Shown here: one piece after another, positions 1 through 10,312 of the stretch
Numbering within the stretch: the stretch's first letter is position 1
Layout: every line of letters begins with the position of its first letter
Origin: an uncultured Pelagibacteraceae bacterium
GTDB lineage: Bacteria > Pseudomonadota > Alphaproteobacteria > Pelagibacterales > Pelagibacteraceae
Assembly: GCA_902610315.1 (NCBI GenBank)
Contig: CACLVA010000006.1
Location: 16,706 to 80,705 of the forward strand
DNA: 64,000 nt
Reading direction: 5' to 3'
The notes under the pieces: model-generated
The model's input: the letters and a program-made list of their open reading frames with translations, nothing else
Databases searched by the model: none
Told to the model about the DNA's origin: nothing
Made by a program: the position numbers and the translations under genes

Positions 1-2779
1 ATATCCCATTTTTTGTGGCTAAACCTATAAGAATGATTAACGCTATTTGACTATAAACATTTATTGAACTCCCTACTAATAACAAACCGACCAAACCACC
101 TAAAATAGCTAGTGGAACTGTTAACATTATGGTTAACGGATGTTTGAAACTTTCAAATTGGGCAGCCATTACTAAATAAGCAGTTATTAATGCTAAAACA
201 AATATTAAATATATTTGATAACTAATTTCCTTTATTTGCTCACTTTCACCCTTAAATTCAACCCTGGCTTCTGGGGTATTCTTCTTTACAACATCTTCTA
301 AAAAATTAAGTGCTGATACTAATGTGTAATCACCAACAATATTCGCAGATATTGTTACAGCTTTTTGTCTATTATATCTCGATAAAAATGGAGCAGTGCC
401 TTCCTCTCCAATTGTAACTAAATTAGAAAGAGAAATAAGCTTATTAGTATTTTTTGATCTTACATAAACTTTATTTAAACTTGATGGCTCATTTCTATTA
501 GATATATCTCCCTGCAATATTATAGAATATTCTTTTCCGTCTTTAGTAAAGTTAGTAACATTTTTTGAACCAAAAATTGTTTCAATAGTTTTTCCTATCT
601 CCACAGTCGAGATACCTAAGTCAGAGGTTTTTTTTTGATCAATCTTTACATTTAAAATTGGTTTATTTAGTTCAAAATCATCCTCAATATTAGTAAGATT
701 TTTATTTTTTCTTGCCTCCAATTTTATTATTTCTTTCCATCTTATTAATTCTTCATAAGTATTTCCTTGAATTACAAATTGAATAGGTTTTTCTACACCA
801 CCAGTTCTAATTCCTTGTGGCATTATTGGAAAAGCTAAAACTCCAGGCACTTTAGAAATTTCTTTAAAGGATTCCATCATAATTTTTTGACCACTTCTGT
901 CTCTTTTTTCCCAACTCTCTAGTAAAGCGATTATGAATGCAGAGTTTACTTGTTTACTACTTTTTCCAAACCCAGGTACTCTTAATATCACTCTTCTGTA
1001 CTCTCCTTTACCAATTTTAGGGAGGAGAAATCCTTCAATTTCTTGAGCTTTGTTTGATGTAAAATCAAAGCCAGAACTTTGTGGCGCTTTTACAATTACA
1101 AAAAAAGCTCCTCTATCTTCTTTTGGAATTAGTTGTTTGGGAGCATAAAGAAATGCTGCTATTGTTAATATTAATACAGAAATCAAAAAAAATATAACTG
1201 TCTTTTTCTTATCGATCCAGTATGAAAGCGAGTCCTTATAAAATATTTTAAAGTCTTTTAGTTTTTTCTCGAAACTATAAGTTAATTTATTTTTTTTATC
1301 ATTTTGACCTAGAACCTTACTTGCTAGCATAGGGCTTAGCGACAAAGCTACAAAACTAGAAATTATCACTGCAAAGCTTAAGGTAACAGCAGTTTCCATA
1401 TATAGAACGCTTGATAATCCCTTAACAAAAATTAGAGGAATAAAAACAGCTACAAGAACTAACGTTGTTGCAATAATTGCAAATGAAACTTGTTTCGAAC
1501 CTTTGTAAGCCGCAACTAATGGTGACTCTCCAAGCTCAATTCTTCTTACAATATTTTCTAACATTACTATGGCATCGTCTACTACAATTCCAATAGCAAG
1601 TACTAGTGCCATTAATGTGAAAAGATTTATTGAGAAATCGAAAAAATATATTGCTAGAAACGTAGAAATTAGTGAAACGGGCAAAGCTACAATAGGTACT
1701 ACTAATGACCTAAAATTACCTAAAAAAGAATAAATTATAAATGATACAAGTATTAAGGCTACAAAAAGTGTTTTATAAACCTCTTTAATTGCACTTGAAA
1801 TGTAATTACTCCTATCAAAAGAAACTTCTAATTTTGTTCCATCTGGAAGACTGGGTTCAATTTGTTTTATTTTTTTCTTTATTCTGTTTGCTACTGAAAT
1901 AGTGTTTGCATCTGAGTTTTGATAAATACCTATACCAACTACTTGTCTACCATTTCCTTTAAATAATGTTCTTGTTGATACTGGACCGAATTCTATTCTT
2001 GCAACATCTTCAAGTTTGGTAATAGATCCATCTATCGATTTTTTTAATGGCAATTTTTTAAAAGATTCAAGTGATTCATATGCATTTTCGAGTTTAATTG
2101 TTAAATCAACATCTTTAGACTCTATTTTTCCAGCAGGAAATTCTACATTTTCCTGCCTAAGGACATTTTCTATATCTTGAGTTGTAAGATCTCTAGCTGC
2201 TAATGACAGTGGATCTAGCCAGACTCTAAGAGAAAGTTCCCTCTCTCCGCCCAGCCTTACTCTTCCAACCCCTTCAACTGTTGAAAAGTAGTCGGTTAAA
2301 TACCTATCCGCATAATCTGTCAACTCAAGATCAGACATAAAGTCAGAACTAAAACTTAACCACATGGTTGTTCTAAAACCAGCTGATTGTTTGAATATTT
2401 CAGGTGCATCGGACTCAGTAGGTAAATTATCTAATACTCTTGCAATCGAACTTCTCACATCATTTGCCACATCATCAATATCAAGATTATCTTTGAATGT
2501 TAGATCAATTCTTGACCTTTCATCTTCACTCATTGACTCTATAGAGACTAATCCGGCGGTACCTCCAACAAAGTCCTCAATTTTTTGAGTAATTTGTTTA
2601 TCAACAACATTTGCAGACGCTCCTTTATAATCTGTTTGTATTGATACTACTGGTCTATCAATATCTGGAATTTCATTAGTAGGGATATCAAAAAAAACTA
2701 GACCTCCAAATATTACTAATACTAAACTCATCACTGAGGCAATGACAGGTCTTTTAATAGATAAATCAGTTAGAAACAT
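1..2779 (-). CDS. RND-family efflux transporter permease (AcrB/MexB-like), runs off the left edge
   Basis: Reverse strand is open from ATG at 2779 to the edge: MFLTDLSIKRPVIASVMSLVLVIFGGLVFFDIPTNEIPDIDRPVVSIQTDYKGASANVVD..., typical RND N-terminus. Confidence 0.93.
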   Translation of the reverse strand, partial: MFLTDLSIKRPVIASVMSLVLVIFGGLVFFDIPTNEIPDIDRPVVSIQTDYKGASANVVDKQITQKIEDFVGGTAGLVSIESMSEDERSRIDLTFKDNLDIDDVANDVRSSIARVLDNLPTESDAPEIFKQSAGFRTTMWLSFSSDFMSDLELTDYADRYLTDYFSTVEGVGRVRLGGERELSLRVWLDPLSLAARDLTTQDIENVLRQENVEFPAGKIESKDVDLTIKLENAYESLESFKKLPLKKSIDGSITKLEDVARIEFGPVSTRTLFKGNGRQVVGIGIYQNSDANTISVANRIKKKIKQIEPSLPDGTKLEVSFDRSNYISSAIKEVYKTLFVALILVSFIIYSFLGNFRSLVVPIVALPVSLISTFLAIYFFDFSINLFTLMALVLAIGIVVDDAIVMLENIVRRIELGESPLVAAYKGSKQVSFAIIATTLVLVAVFIPLIFVKGLSSVLYMETAVTLSFAVIISSFVALSLSPMLASKVLGQNDKKNKLTYSFEKKLKDFKIFYKDSLSYWIDKKKTVIFFLISVLILTIAAFLYAPKQLIPKEDRGAFFVIVKAPQSSGFDFTSNKAQEIEGFLLPKIGKGEYRRVILRVPGFGKSSKQVNSAFIIALLESWEKRDRSGQKIMMESFKEISKVPGVLAFPIMPQGIRTGGVEKPIQFVIQGNTYEELIRWKEIIKLEARKNKNLTNIEDDFELNKPILNVKIDQKKTSDLGISTVEIGKTIETIFGSKNVTNFTKDGKEYSIILQGDISNRNEPSSLNKVYVRSKNTNKLISLSNLVTIGEEGTAPFLSRYNRQKAVTISANIVGDYTLVSALNFLEDVVKKNTPEARVEFKGESEQIKEISYQIYLIFVLALITAYLVMAAQFESFKHPLTIMLTVPLAILGGLVGLLLVGSSINVYSQIALIILIGLATKNGI

Positions 2780-2780
2780 T

Positions 2781-3644
2781 TTAATTTAAAATTTTTATTT
2801 TAATTTTGTCTCTTACCTTTGATATTCCTTCGGTAACTATTTTGTCTCCTAAAGACAATCCATCAATTATCGAAACTTTACCAAAGTTTCTCTTTCCAAT
2901 TTTCACTTTGATCTTATTGACCGTATTATCTTCCAGAACTTTGTAGACAAAAGCTGTTTCACCTTGAATTAAAAGCGAATTTTCAGGAATTCCTAATTGT
3001 TCTTTCTTATCGTAAATAATTTTTATATCTAAAAGCATACCTGGAATTAACTTTAAGTCTTTATTTTCAACAATTATACTTGCAAGCACAGATCTTGTAC
3101 TGGGGTCTACCCTTGAACTGACAGACTCTATAGTACCGTAAAATTTTTTTTCAAACGAATCTGATTTAACTTCAGCTGAAAGCCCAGGTTTTAATATGTT
3201 TAAATATATTTCAGGAACTTTAATATTTAGCAATATTGATGTTGTATCATCTAAAGTTAATATAAAAGACTCAGTTCCCAAAACTCCTTGTGCTATTTCT
3301 CTTTTCCCTAAAATACCTTTAAAAGGTGCAACAATTTTTTTATCTGAAGTTTCAAAAATAACCTCTCCCTCTTCAACAACCTTACCTATAATTATATTTT
3401 CGTTTAATATTTCACTTTTTTTAATTCTATAATTTTTATTTTTAAGAGATAATGCAGTTCCAAAAGTTTCTATACTTTCATAAAATGTGGACTTGCTTAC
3501 AGCGTTAACTATTACACCTGGCGGTGGCATCTTAGAAAATTTCTTTACAAAGTGTTTAGTAACAAAATGCCTACCAACTATTACTGAAATAATAATAATT
3601 AATAAAACTAATAAAAAAAATTGAATTTTTTTCGATTTAATCAT
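2781..3644 (-). CDS. RND efflux periplasmic adaptor (membrane fusion protein, HlyD/AcrA-like)
   Basis: N-terminal TM, lipoyl/barrel-sandwich pattern, adjacent to RND permease. Confidence 0.88.
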   Translation of the reverse strand: MIKSKKIQFFLLVLLIIIISVIVGRHFVTKHFVKKFSKMPPPGVIVNAVSKSTFYESIETFGTALSLKNKNYRIKKSEILNENIIIGKVVEEGEVIFETSDKKIVAPFKGILGKREIAQGVLGTESFILTLDDTTSILLNIKVPEIYLNILKPGLSAEVKSDSFEKKFYGTIESVSSRVDPSTRSVLASIIVENKDLKLIPGMLLDIKIIYDKKEQLGIPENSLLIQGETAFVYKVLEDNTVNKIKVKIGKRNFGKVSIIDGLSLGDKIVTEGISKVRDKIKIKILN

Positions 3645-4465
3645 GGTGAATACTTACCATATTCACTCCAAGATCCATCATAAATAATTGGCTGGTAGTC
3701 TTTATTTACTATCTTATAAGCATATGCTAGCACTGAGGCAGTGACTCCTGATCCACAAGTAAAAACAAATTTATTATTGTTCTTTGTTTTTATTATTTTT
3801 TCAAAAATTAAATTAAGCTCGTCCTTGGTTTTTAATTCGTTTGTAATTTGATTTATACATTCTCCATAAGGCAAACATAAAGAATTTTTGATACTTCCTC
3901 TTCTTAATCCTTTTCTAGGTTCATCTATTTCTCCGTTAAATCTTTTAAGACTTCTTGCATCAATAACTGCAAAATTATTTGAGTCAATATTTTCATTTAT
4001 TTGGCTCATATTAAAAACATAATTTTCTTTTTTAATTGCTTTGTAATTTGAAGTTACGATATTGGTTTTCTCATTAGTTAAAGCTTTATTTTCTTGTTTC
4101 CATTTTTTCAATCCTCCGTTTAAAATATATAATTTTCCAATGTCATGCCCAAAATACAATAAAGAAAACCAACATCTGCAAGCAGAATATAATCTTGAGT
4201 TATCGTATATAAGAATTTTATCATTATTAGAAATGCCCAACTTAGAAATACTTTTGCTCCATTGATCCTCAGAGGGTAACATGTGAGGGAGATCAGTATT
4301 TTTTTCAGATGTATTGTCTAGGTCGAAAAAAACAGAGTTAGGAATATGACTCTCCTTATATTCTAAATAAGGATCCCTATTTTCAGTTGGTAAATGCCAT
4401 GAAGCATCAATTATTTTAAATTCTTTCAAATTTTTTTCTGCAAAGTCTGTTGATATTAGGCTCAT
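3641..4465 (-). CDS. sseA: Sulfurtransferase (3-mercaptopyruvate sulfurtransferase-like, tandem rhodanese)
   Basis: DASWHLP...YKESHIPNSVFFDLD...; C-terminal CGSGVTAS active-site loop. Confidence 0.9.
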   Translation of the reverse strand: MSLISTDFAEKNLKEFKIIDASWHLPTENRDPYLEYKESHIPNSVFFDLDNTSEKNTDLPHMLPSEDQWSKSISKLGISNNDKILIYDNSRLYSACRCWFSLLYFGHDIGKLYILNGGLKKWKQENKALTNEKTNIVTSNYKAIKKENYVFNMSQINENIDSNNFAVIDARSLKRFNGEIDEPRKGLRRGSIKNSLCLPYGECINQITNELKTKDELNLIFEKIIKTKNNNKFVFTCGSGVTASVLAYAYKIVNKDYQPIIYDGSWSEYGKYSP

Positions 4466-4908
4466 AAATTTTTCATAAGATATTTTTGATGATATTCCTC
4501 TGCCTTACAATAATTTAAAACCTCAGTAATTTTTGTAACAATCCTGCCTTTAAAATCTAAATTTCTCTTATCTAAAACTTTTCTAGCTACTTTTTTTTGG
4601 ATTTCATTTAAATAGAAAATTTCACTTCTATACTGAGTTCCTATATCTGGACCTTGTCGGTCAAGAGTTGTTGGATCATGAAAATCAAAAAATAGATTTA
4701 TTATTTTTTCGTATGAAATAATATTTTCATCAAACTCAATTTTTACTACTTCAGCATGTCCAGTGGTACCAGTGCAAACTTCTTGATAATTTGTATCTTT
4801 ATTTTTTCCACCGCAGTATCCTACTTCAGTATCAGTTACACCGTCTATTTCACCGAATTTTCTTTCTGGTCCCCAAAAACATCCTAAACCTAATATTGCT
4901 ATTTCCAT
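4462..4908 (-). CDS. msrA: Peptide-methionine (S)-S-oxide reductase
   Basis: GLGCFWGPERKF, GTTGHAEVV motifs. Confidence 0.95.
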   Translation of the reverse strand: MEIAILGLGCFWGPERKFGEIDGVTDTEVGYCGGKNKDTNYQEVCTGTTGHAEVVKIEFDENIISYEKIINLFFDFHDPTTLDRQGPDIGTQYRSEIFYLNEIQKKVARKVLDKRNLDFKGRIVTKITEVLNYCKAEEYHQKYLMKNL

Positions 4909-4952
4909 TGATTATTAAATTAAAGTATCTAAAAGTATGTTGAGTAAATCAT

Positions 4953-5834
4953 ATGCTCAGTAAAAATCAATTAGGTTTTTTGTACATGTTTCTATCAGTG
5001 TGCGCCTTCTCACTAATGGATTTAATAATAAAATGGACTGCAGATTACCCACTTGGTCAAGTTGTTTTTTTTAGAGGTTTTTTTGGGGTAGTATTTTATT
5101 TTTTTGTAATACCTAAAAATAGAATAAATAATTTTTATCAAACAAAAAGAGCATTTTTACATTTTTTAAGGTGTTTTGTGGGTCTTATAGCAATGGTAGC
5201 AATATTTATTGCACTAAGAAATTTACCTTTAGCTACAGTAGTTAGCATATCATTTGCTGCACCTATATTTACAACTATTTTTTCAATATTTTTTTTAAGT
5301 GAGAGGGTTGGTATCTATAGATGGCTCGCTGTAGTAATTGGATTTGTAGGAATTCTAATTATTACAGAACCAGGTTTTGAAAGTTTAAATATTTATTACA
5401 TCTTCCCAATAATTTTTTGTATTGGTCTTTCATATGTTGCAATTGCAATAAGACAGCTTTCTTCAACTGAACCAGTTTGGTTAATTTCATTAAATTTTTC
5501 AATAGCAATTACAATTGCTGGATTATGTACTTTACCTTATGGTTGGAAAATACCTTCCTTTTTTGATTTTTTTGTTTTGTCTCTAGTTGGTTTGTTTGGT
5601 GGTGTTGCAAACCTCTGGCTAAGCCAATCTTATAAATTTTCTGAGGTATCTTTAGTTACTCCATTAAAATATTTAGGATTAGTATTTGCTATTTTTTTTG
5701 GTTATTTAATATGGGGTGAAGTTCCATCTTTGAAATCATTAATTGGTGGATTATTAGTAATCTTATCTTCAATTATAATTTTTAGACGTGAAATAATAAT
5801 TAAAAAAGCACCCACAATACAAAGACATGACTAA
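4953..5834 (+). CDS. DMT/EamA family transporter
   Basis: Ten-TM EamA-like ORF. Confidence 0.85.
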   Translation: MLSKNQLGFLYMFLSVCAFSLMDLIIKWTADYPLGQVVFFRGFFGVVFYFFVIPKNRINNFYQTKRAFLHFLRCFVGLIAMVAIFIALRNLPLATVVSISFAAPIFTTIFSIFFLSERVGIYRWLAVVIGFVGILIITEPGFESLNIYYIFPIIFCIGLSYVAIAIRQLSSTEPVWLISLNFSIAITIAGLCTLPYGWKIPSFFDFFVLSLVGLFGGVANLWLSQSYKFSEVSLVTPLKYLGLVFAIFFGYLIWGEVPSLKSLIGGLLVILSSIIIFRREIIIKKAPTIQRHD

Positions 5835-6453
5835 AAAACCGCATTATTGGAATAAAGCAATAAAAGTTTTATCAAAAAAAGATAAAATAATGAGAGGGTT
5901 AATATTAAAATATCCTGATAAGACCTTAACAACCCGTAAAGATTTGTTTTATTCTTTATGTAAAAGCATTATTGGTCAACAAATAAGTGTCGCAGCCGCT
6001 AACTCGGTCTTTAAAAAATTTTCAAAAGTATGTAAAGGAAAAATAAAGCCCGGAAATGTTGCAGTATTAAATAAATTAAAACTTAAAAAGTGTGGTTTAA
6101 GTAGACAAAAAATAAAAGGTATTCAAGAACTTGCAAAAAAAATTAAGAATAAAACCTTTGATGCAAAAAAAATTAAATATATGAGCGATGAAGAAGCAAT
6201 TGAATATCTGTCTGATTTACGTCAAATTGGGAGATGGTCTGCAGAAATGATACTTATTTTTAATTTAAATAGATCAAACATTTGGCCAATACAAGACATT
6301 GGCCTTTTAAGAGCTATTTCAAATAACTACAAAAAAAAATATCATCCTCCAAAAAATTTTGTTAATAAGCTAAATAAAAAATTTACTCCTTATTGTACTG
6401 TAGCTACCTGGTATTTATGGAGATCAATAGATGATGAGCCAATACAATATTAG
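5827..6453 (+). CDS. DNA-3-methyladenine glycosylase II-like (HhH-GPD)
   Basis: SIIGQQISVAAANSVF...LRQIGRWSAEMILIF HhH-GPD signature. Confidence 0.88.
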   Translation: MTKKPHYWNKAIKVLSKKDKIMRGLILKYPDKTLTTRKDLFYSLCKSIIGQQISVAAANSVFKKFSKVCKGKIKPGNVAVLNKLKLKKCGLSRQKIKGIQELAKKIKNKTFDAKKIKYMSDEEAIEYLSDLRQIGRWSAEMILIFNLNRSNIWPIQDIGLLRAISNNYKKKYHPPKNFVNKLNKKFTPYCTVATWYLWRSIDDEPIQY

Positions 6454-6503
6454 AAAAATTTCTTTACTTTTTCTGAATTTTTTCATGTAATTATATTTTT
6501 TAA

Positions 6504-7034
6504 ATGTCAAAGAAACTTATTATTGATTGGGATACATACAATAAGTCCATAGATAATCTGGCTATCCAAATTAGTGACAGCGGCTTCAAACCTAGTTTTA
6601 TAATATGTATTGCAAGAGGTGGTCTTAGAGTAGGTGATATTTTAAGTAGAATCTTCAATGTAAAATGTGGATATTTAGGTGTTGAGAGTTATTCAGCAGA
6701 AAAAAATAATCAATTTGCTGATAAACAAAATGAATTGACTTTTGCAAGAGATTTGTCAACTACCTCAAGGAGTTATGGAGAAAATATATTAGTAACTGAC
6801 GACCTAATTGATACAGGTGTAACTCTAGAAAAAACTTTAAAATGGCTAGAAAATTATAAAGATTTTAAGGATAAAAAAATTAATTTCAAATCAGCTGTGC
6901 TTTATAAAAAAGAAAAATCTAACTTTAAATCAGATTATATAGTTCACAATTTACAAGATAATCCTTGGATTGTGTTTCCTTACGAATTAAGAGAATTAAT
7001 TTCTATAGAAGATTTAAAAAAAGAATTAAAGTAA
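6504..7034 (+). CDS. Phosphoribosyltransferase (purine type)
   Basis: IARGGLRVGDIL; PRPP loop ILVTDDLIDTGVTL. Confidence 0.85.
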   Translation: MSKKLIIDWDTYNKSIDNLAIQISDSGFKPSFIICIARGGLRVGDILSRIFNVKCGYLGVESYSAEKNNQFADKQNELTFARDLSTTSRSYGENILVTDDLIDTGVTLEKTLKWLENYKDFKDKKINFKSAVLYKKEKSNFKSDYIVHNLQDNPWIVFPYELRELISIEDLKKELK

Positions 7035-7062
7035 GGGGCTAGTTTATTGGCTAGCCCCTTTT
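7034..7062. terminator. Bidirectional intrinsic terminator between convergent genes
   Basis: GGGGCTAG-tttattgg-CTAGCCCC followed by TTTT. Confidence 0.8.
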
Positions 7063-7067
7063 AAATT

Positions 7068-8378
7068 TTAAGCTACAAGAAAACTTATTACACTCAAAAC
7101 TGCTATTAACCAAATAGCAGGAGAAGTATTAGATATTTTTCCAGTAAATATTTTAATCAAAGCATAAGATATAAAAGCTAAAGCAATTCCATTACTAATA
7201 CTATAAGTAAGTGGCATTGTTATCATTGCTACGATTGAGGGAGCAGATTCTGCTATATCATTCCACTCAATATCTGTAATGTTTCTCACAAAAAGAACAG
7301 CAACATATAGAAGTGCAGCTCCGTCAATTTCCTTAGGCAAACTTGTTGCAAGAGGAGAAAAGAATAAGCATGATAAAAACAGGATTCCAATTACTAAAGA
7401 GGTCATACCTGTTCTTCCACCCGCCTTAACACCAGCACCTGACTCTACATAACTTGTTACAGTCGTTGTGCCCATCATAGCACCAGCAACTGTAGCGACA
7501 CTATCAGACATCATGGCTTTATTTATATCTGTAACTCTACCTTTACTATCTACTTTTCCAGCAACATTAGCAACAGATGTTAATGTTCCTGCAGTATCAA
7601 AAAAATCGATAAATAACAACGTAAAGACTACAGTTGACATACTTGCTGATAACGCTGCTTTTAAATCAAAATCAAATAAATATGTCATTGGCGGAGGTGA
7701 ACTTACTACTCCATTAAATTTTGCTAAACCAGTTACCCATGCAATTATACTAAAAGCAATAATTCCAATTATAATATTTCCTTTAACTTTAAGTTTTTCA
7801 AGAACAACCATAGCAACAAATGCCAAGCACCCTAATAGCACTAAAGGATTTTTTAAATCGCCGAGAGTTACTAAAGTAACTGGATGATCTCCAACAACTC
7901 CCATAATTTCCAATCCTATTATAGCTAAAAACAATCCTATACCTGCTCCAATTCCTAATTTTAAACTTTTTGGAATTGAGTTTATTAACCATGCTCTTAA
8001 AGGTGTAAGAGAAATAATCAAAAATAATACTCCAGCTACTAAAACTGCACCTAAAGCAGCTTGTGGAGTGTAACCCATACCCGCAACTACACCAAAAGCT
8101 ACAAAAGCATTTATTCCCATTCCTGGAGCAAGTCCTATTGGCCAAGTTTTTCCGTAAAAAGCCATTATGAAACAAGCAAGAGCGGTTGCTAAAATTGTGG
8201 CCGTAAATACTGCGCCAAAATCAAAAAAACCTTTTTCAGGTCCAGCGAATTCCCCCGATAAAATAAAAGGGTTTAGGAACATTATATAGGCCATTGTTAG
8301 AAATGTAGTCACACCCGCAATAACCTCAGTTCTAAAATCTGTTTTATGTTTTTTGTATTCGAAATATTTATCTAGCAT
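7068..8378 (-). CDS. NCS2 family permease (AzgA/PbuG-like purine permease)
   Basis: EVIAGVTTFLTMAYIMFLNPFIL; FIDFFDTAGTLTSVA. Confidence 0.92.
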   Translation of the reverse strand: MLDKYFEYKKHKTDFRTEVIAGVTTFLTMAYIMFLNPFILSGEFAGPEKGFFDFGAVFTATILATALACFIMAFYGKTWPIGLAPGMGINAFVAFGVVAGMGYTPQAALGAVLVAGVLFLIISLTPLRAWLINSIPKSLKLGIGAGIGLFLAIIGLEIMGVVGDHPVTLVTLGDLKNPLVLLGCLAFVAMVVLEKLKVKGNIIIGIIAFSIIAWVTGLAKFNGVVSSPPPMTYLFDFDLKAALSASMSTVVFTLLFIDFFDTAGTLTSVANVAGKVDSKGRVTDINKAMMSDSVATVAGAMMGTTTVTSYVESGAGVKAGGRTGMTSLVIGILFLSCLFFSPLATSLPKEIDGAALLYVAVLFVRNITDIEWNDIAESAPSIVAMITMPLTYSISNGIALAFISYALIKIFTGKISNTSPAIWLIAVLSVISFLVA

Positions 8379-8503
8379 AATTCCTCCCGTTAAAAAAAAA
8401 TTATCAGATTAATAAAATAATTCCTTAATAAAATATTCTTTATTCACAATATTCAACTACAAGTTTATTTTTAATAATTTCTCCTATGCTAATATTCCGC
8501 CTA

Positions 8504-8815
8504 ATGAAAAATATAATTAATATATTTTTGATTTTGTCATTTGTCTCTTTATCGTCTTGTAAAACGGTACAGAATAAAGCTAATGAAGTTATTCAAAAAG
8601 AAGATAAGTATTTAATGAAATTTCTAAACAAAAAAAAAGATTTGTTGATTGCAGAATTTGGATACCCAGATTTGACAATGCCAAATGATGGAGAACCACC
8701 TGGTTCAGGAAAAATTATATATATTTCAAAAAAATACGGGATTAAATGCCAAAGAAGTTTTGAAATTGATGAAAGTGATTTTGTTGTAGGTTATTCTTCA
8801 AAAGGATGTTTTTAA
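8504..8815 (+). CDS. Small putative lipoprotein
   Basis: MKNIINIFLILSFVSLSSC signal peptide with lipobox; ORF open from 8486. Confidence 0.6.
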   Translation: MKNIINIFLILSFVSLSSCKTVQNKANEVIQKEDKYLMKFLNKKKDLLIAEFGYPDLTMPNDGEPPGSGKIIYISKKYGIKCQRSFEIDESDFVVGYSSKGCF

Positions 8816-8837
8816 CTTGTGGGGTTTACCCCACAAG
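8816..8837. terminator. Hairpin between convergent genes
   Basis: CTTGTGGGG-ttta-CCCCACAAG perfect stem. Confidence 0.65.
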
Positions 8838-8848
8838 CAAGGTTTAGG

Positions 8849-9295
8849 TTATTTAATTTGAATTAATTTCTTTTTCTTAAAGTCTGGGACTATTCTTTCA
8901 CATTCAATAGTTAAAAGCCCATCTTTCAAATTTGCTTCACCAACTTTTACGTCTTCAGCAATTTTAAATGATCTAGTAAATTGTCTTTGAGATATTCCTT
9001 TGTGTATAATCTCTCCATTTTCGACAGTATTATCAGATTTTTCAACTTGCTTAGTTCTTACAGTTAAAAGATTGTCTTCATATTCTACTTCAACATCTTT
9101 TTTGTTAAATCCCGCAAGAGCTACCTCAATTGAGTATCTGTCTTTACCAGTTTTCCTAATGTTATATGGTGGATAATTTGACTGAGTTGTCAAACTTCCA
9201 TTTCCTAACATGTTTTCAAATTGCTCAAACATATCATCAAAACCAACAGAAAATGGTCTCAATGAATTAAAGATTGATAGATCCTTACTTGTCAT
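8849..9295 (-). CDS. Small heat-shock protein Hsp20 (IbpA-like)
   Basis: Alpha-crystallin domain; start MTSKDLSIFNSLRPFSVGFDDMFEQ after strong SD AAAGGAGG. Confidence 0.92.
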   Translation of the reverse strand: MTSKDLSIFNSLRPFSVGFDDMFEQFENMLGNGSLTTQSNYPPYNIRKTGKDRYSIEVALAGFNKKDVEVEYEDNLLTVRTKQVEKSDNTVENGEIIHKGISQRQFTRSFKIAEDVKVGEANLKDGLLTIECERIVPDFKKKKLIQIK

Positions 9296-9388
9296 TTTTC
9301 CTCCTTTGTTAGCAAGGTTATTTGGTGTCCCATTAGGCAACACTTAACTGATATGGTAACTATTTTTTAATTTTCAATATGTAATTTT

Positions 9389-10312
9389 TTATTTATTTTG
9401 CTGTAATGCTTTAACATGTTCTTCAGCACTTTCTGCTAGTGCATTTAAATCATAACCACCTTCTAAGATCGAAATTACTTTTTTATTATTATATTTATTT
9501 GTTGCAAGAAGTGTTCTTCTTGTAATTTCATAAAAATCTTTCGACTTTAGTTTAAATTGTGCAAGAGGGTCATCCTGATGTGCATCGAAACCCGCTGAAA
9601 AAATTAAAAACTCAGGTTTAAATTCATCTAACTTTTTTAAGACATGATTATATGCATCAAAATAATTTTCAGATGATGTGCCAGCTGGCAAAGGTATATT
9701 GAATATGTTATTAAACTTGCCCTTCTCATTCTCAGATCCGGTCCCAGGATAAAAAGGATACTGATGAGTTGATATATATAAAACTTTATTATTATCGTGA
9801 AAAATATCTTGGGTGCCATTACCATGATGAACATCAAAATCTATAATACATACTTTATTGTAATTATACTTTTCAATTAAATATTGAGCCCCTATTGCTG
9901 CGTTATTAAAAATACAAAAACCCATAGCTTTATTTTTTTCACAATGATGCCCAGGAGGCCTGACAGCACAAAATACATTATTAAATTTTTTGCTCTCCAC
10001 ACCATCTACTGCTTTAATTACAGCACCTACAGCATCGTATGTTGCGCTCTTACTTCCAGGAGATATGATAGTATCTCCATCCAAAAATTTTAAACCACTA
10101 GATGGAAAAGAATTTTCTATGCTATCAACATAATCAGACTCATGAACTTTTTTTAATATTTCTCTGTCAAAGCTCTCTGACTTAACCCATAATAAATTTT
10201 TAACCTTTTTTAACTTCTTTACAACCGCCGAAACCCTTTTCGGTTGTTCTGGATGACCATCTCCAGTAATGTGATTTTCTGATGTATCGGATGTTACTAT
10301 TGCAGTACTCAC
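9389..10312 (-). CDS. Histone deacetylase/acetoin-utilisation family deacetylase
   Basis: RPPGHHCEKNKAMGFCIFNN; DFDVHHGNGTQ. Confidence 0.93.
   Translation of the reverse strand: MSTAIVTSDTSENHITGDGHPEQPKRVSAVVKKLKKVKNLLWVKSESFDREILKKVHESDYVDSIENSFPSSGLKFLDGDTIISPGSKSATYDAVGAVIKAVDGVESKKFNNVFCAVRPPGHHCEKNKAMGFCIFNNAAIGAQYLIEKYNYNKVCIIDFDVHHGNGTQDIFHDNNKVLYISTHQYPFYPGTGSENEKGKFNNIFNIPLPAGTSSENYFDAYNHVLKKLDEFKPEFLIFSAGFDAHQDDPLAQFKLKSKDFYEITRRTLLATNKYNNKKVISILEGGYDLNALAESAEEHVKALQQNK

Noticed and set aside
2364-2588. ORFs antisense to known genes (e.g. 2364-2588, 7468-7887, 7798-8175, 55562-55960, 57590-57898)
   Set aside because: Shadow ORFs opposite strong housekeeping genes
8379-8485. Purine riboswitch upstream of the NCS2 permease
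   Set aside because: No conserved purine-aptamer core recognised in the short AT-rich spacer
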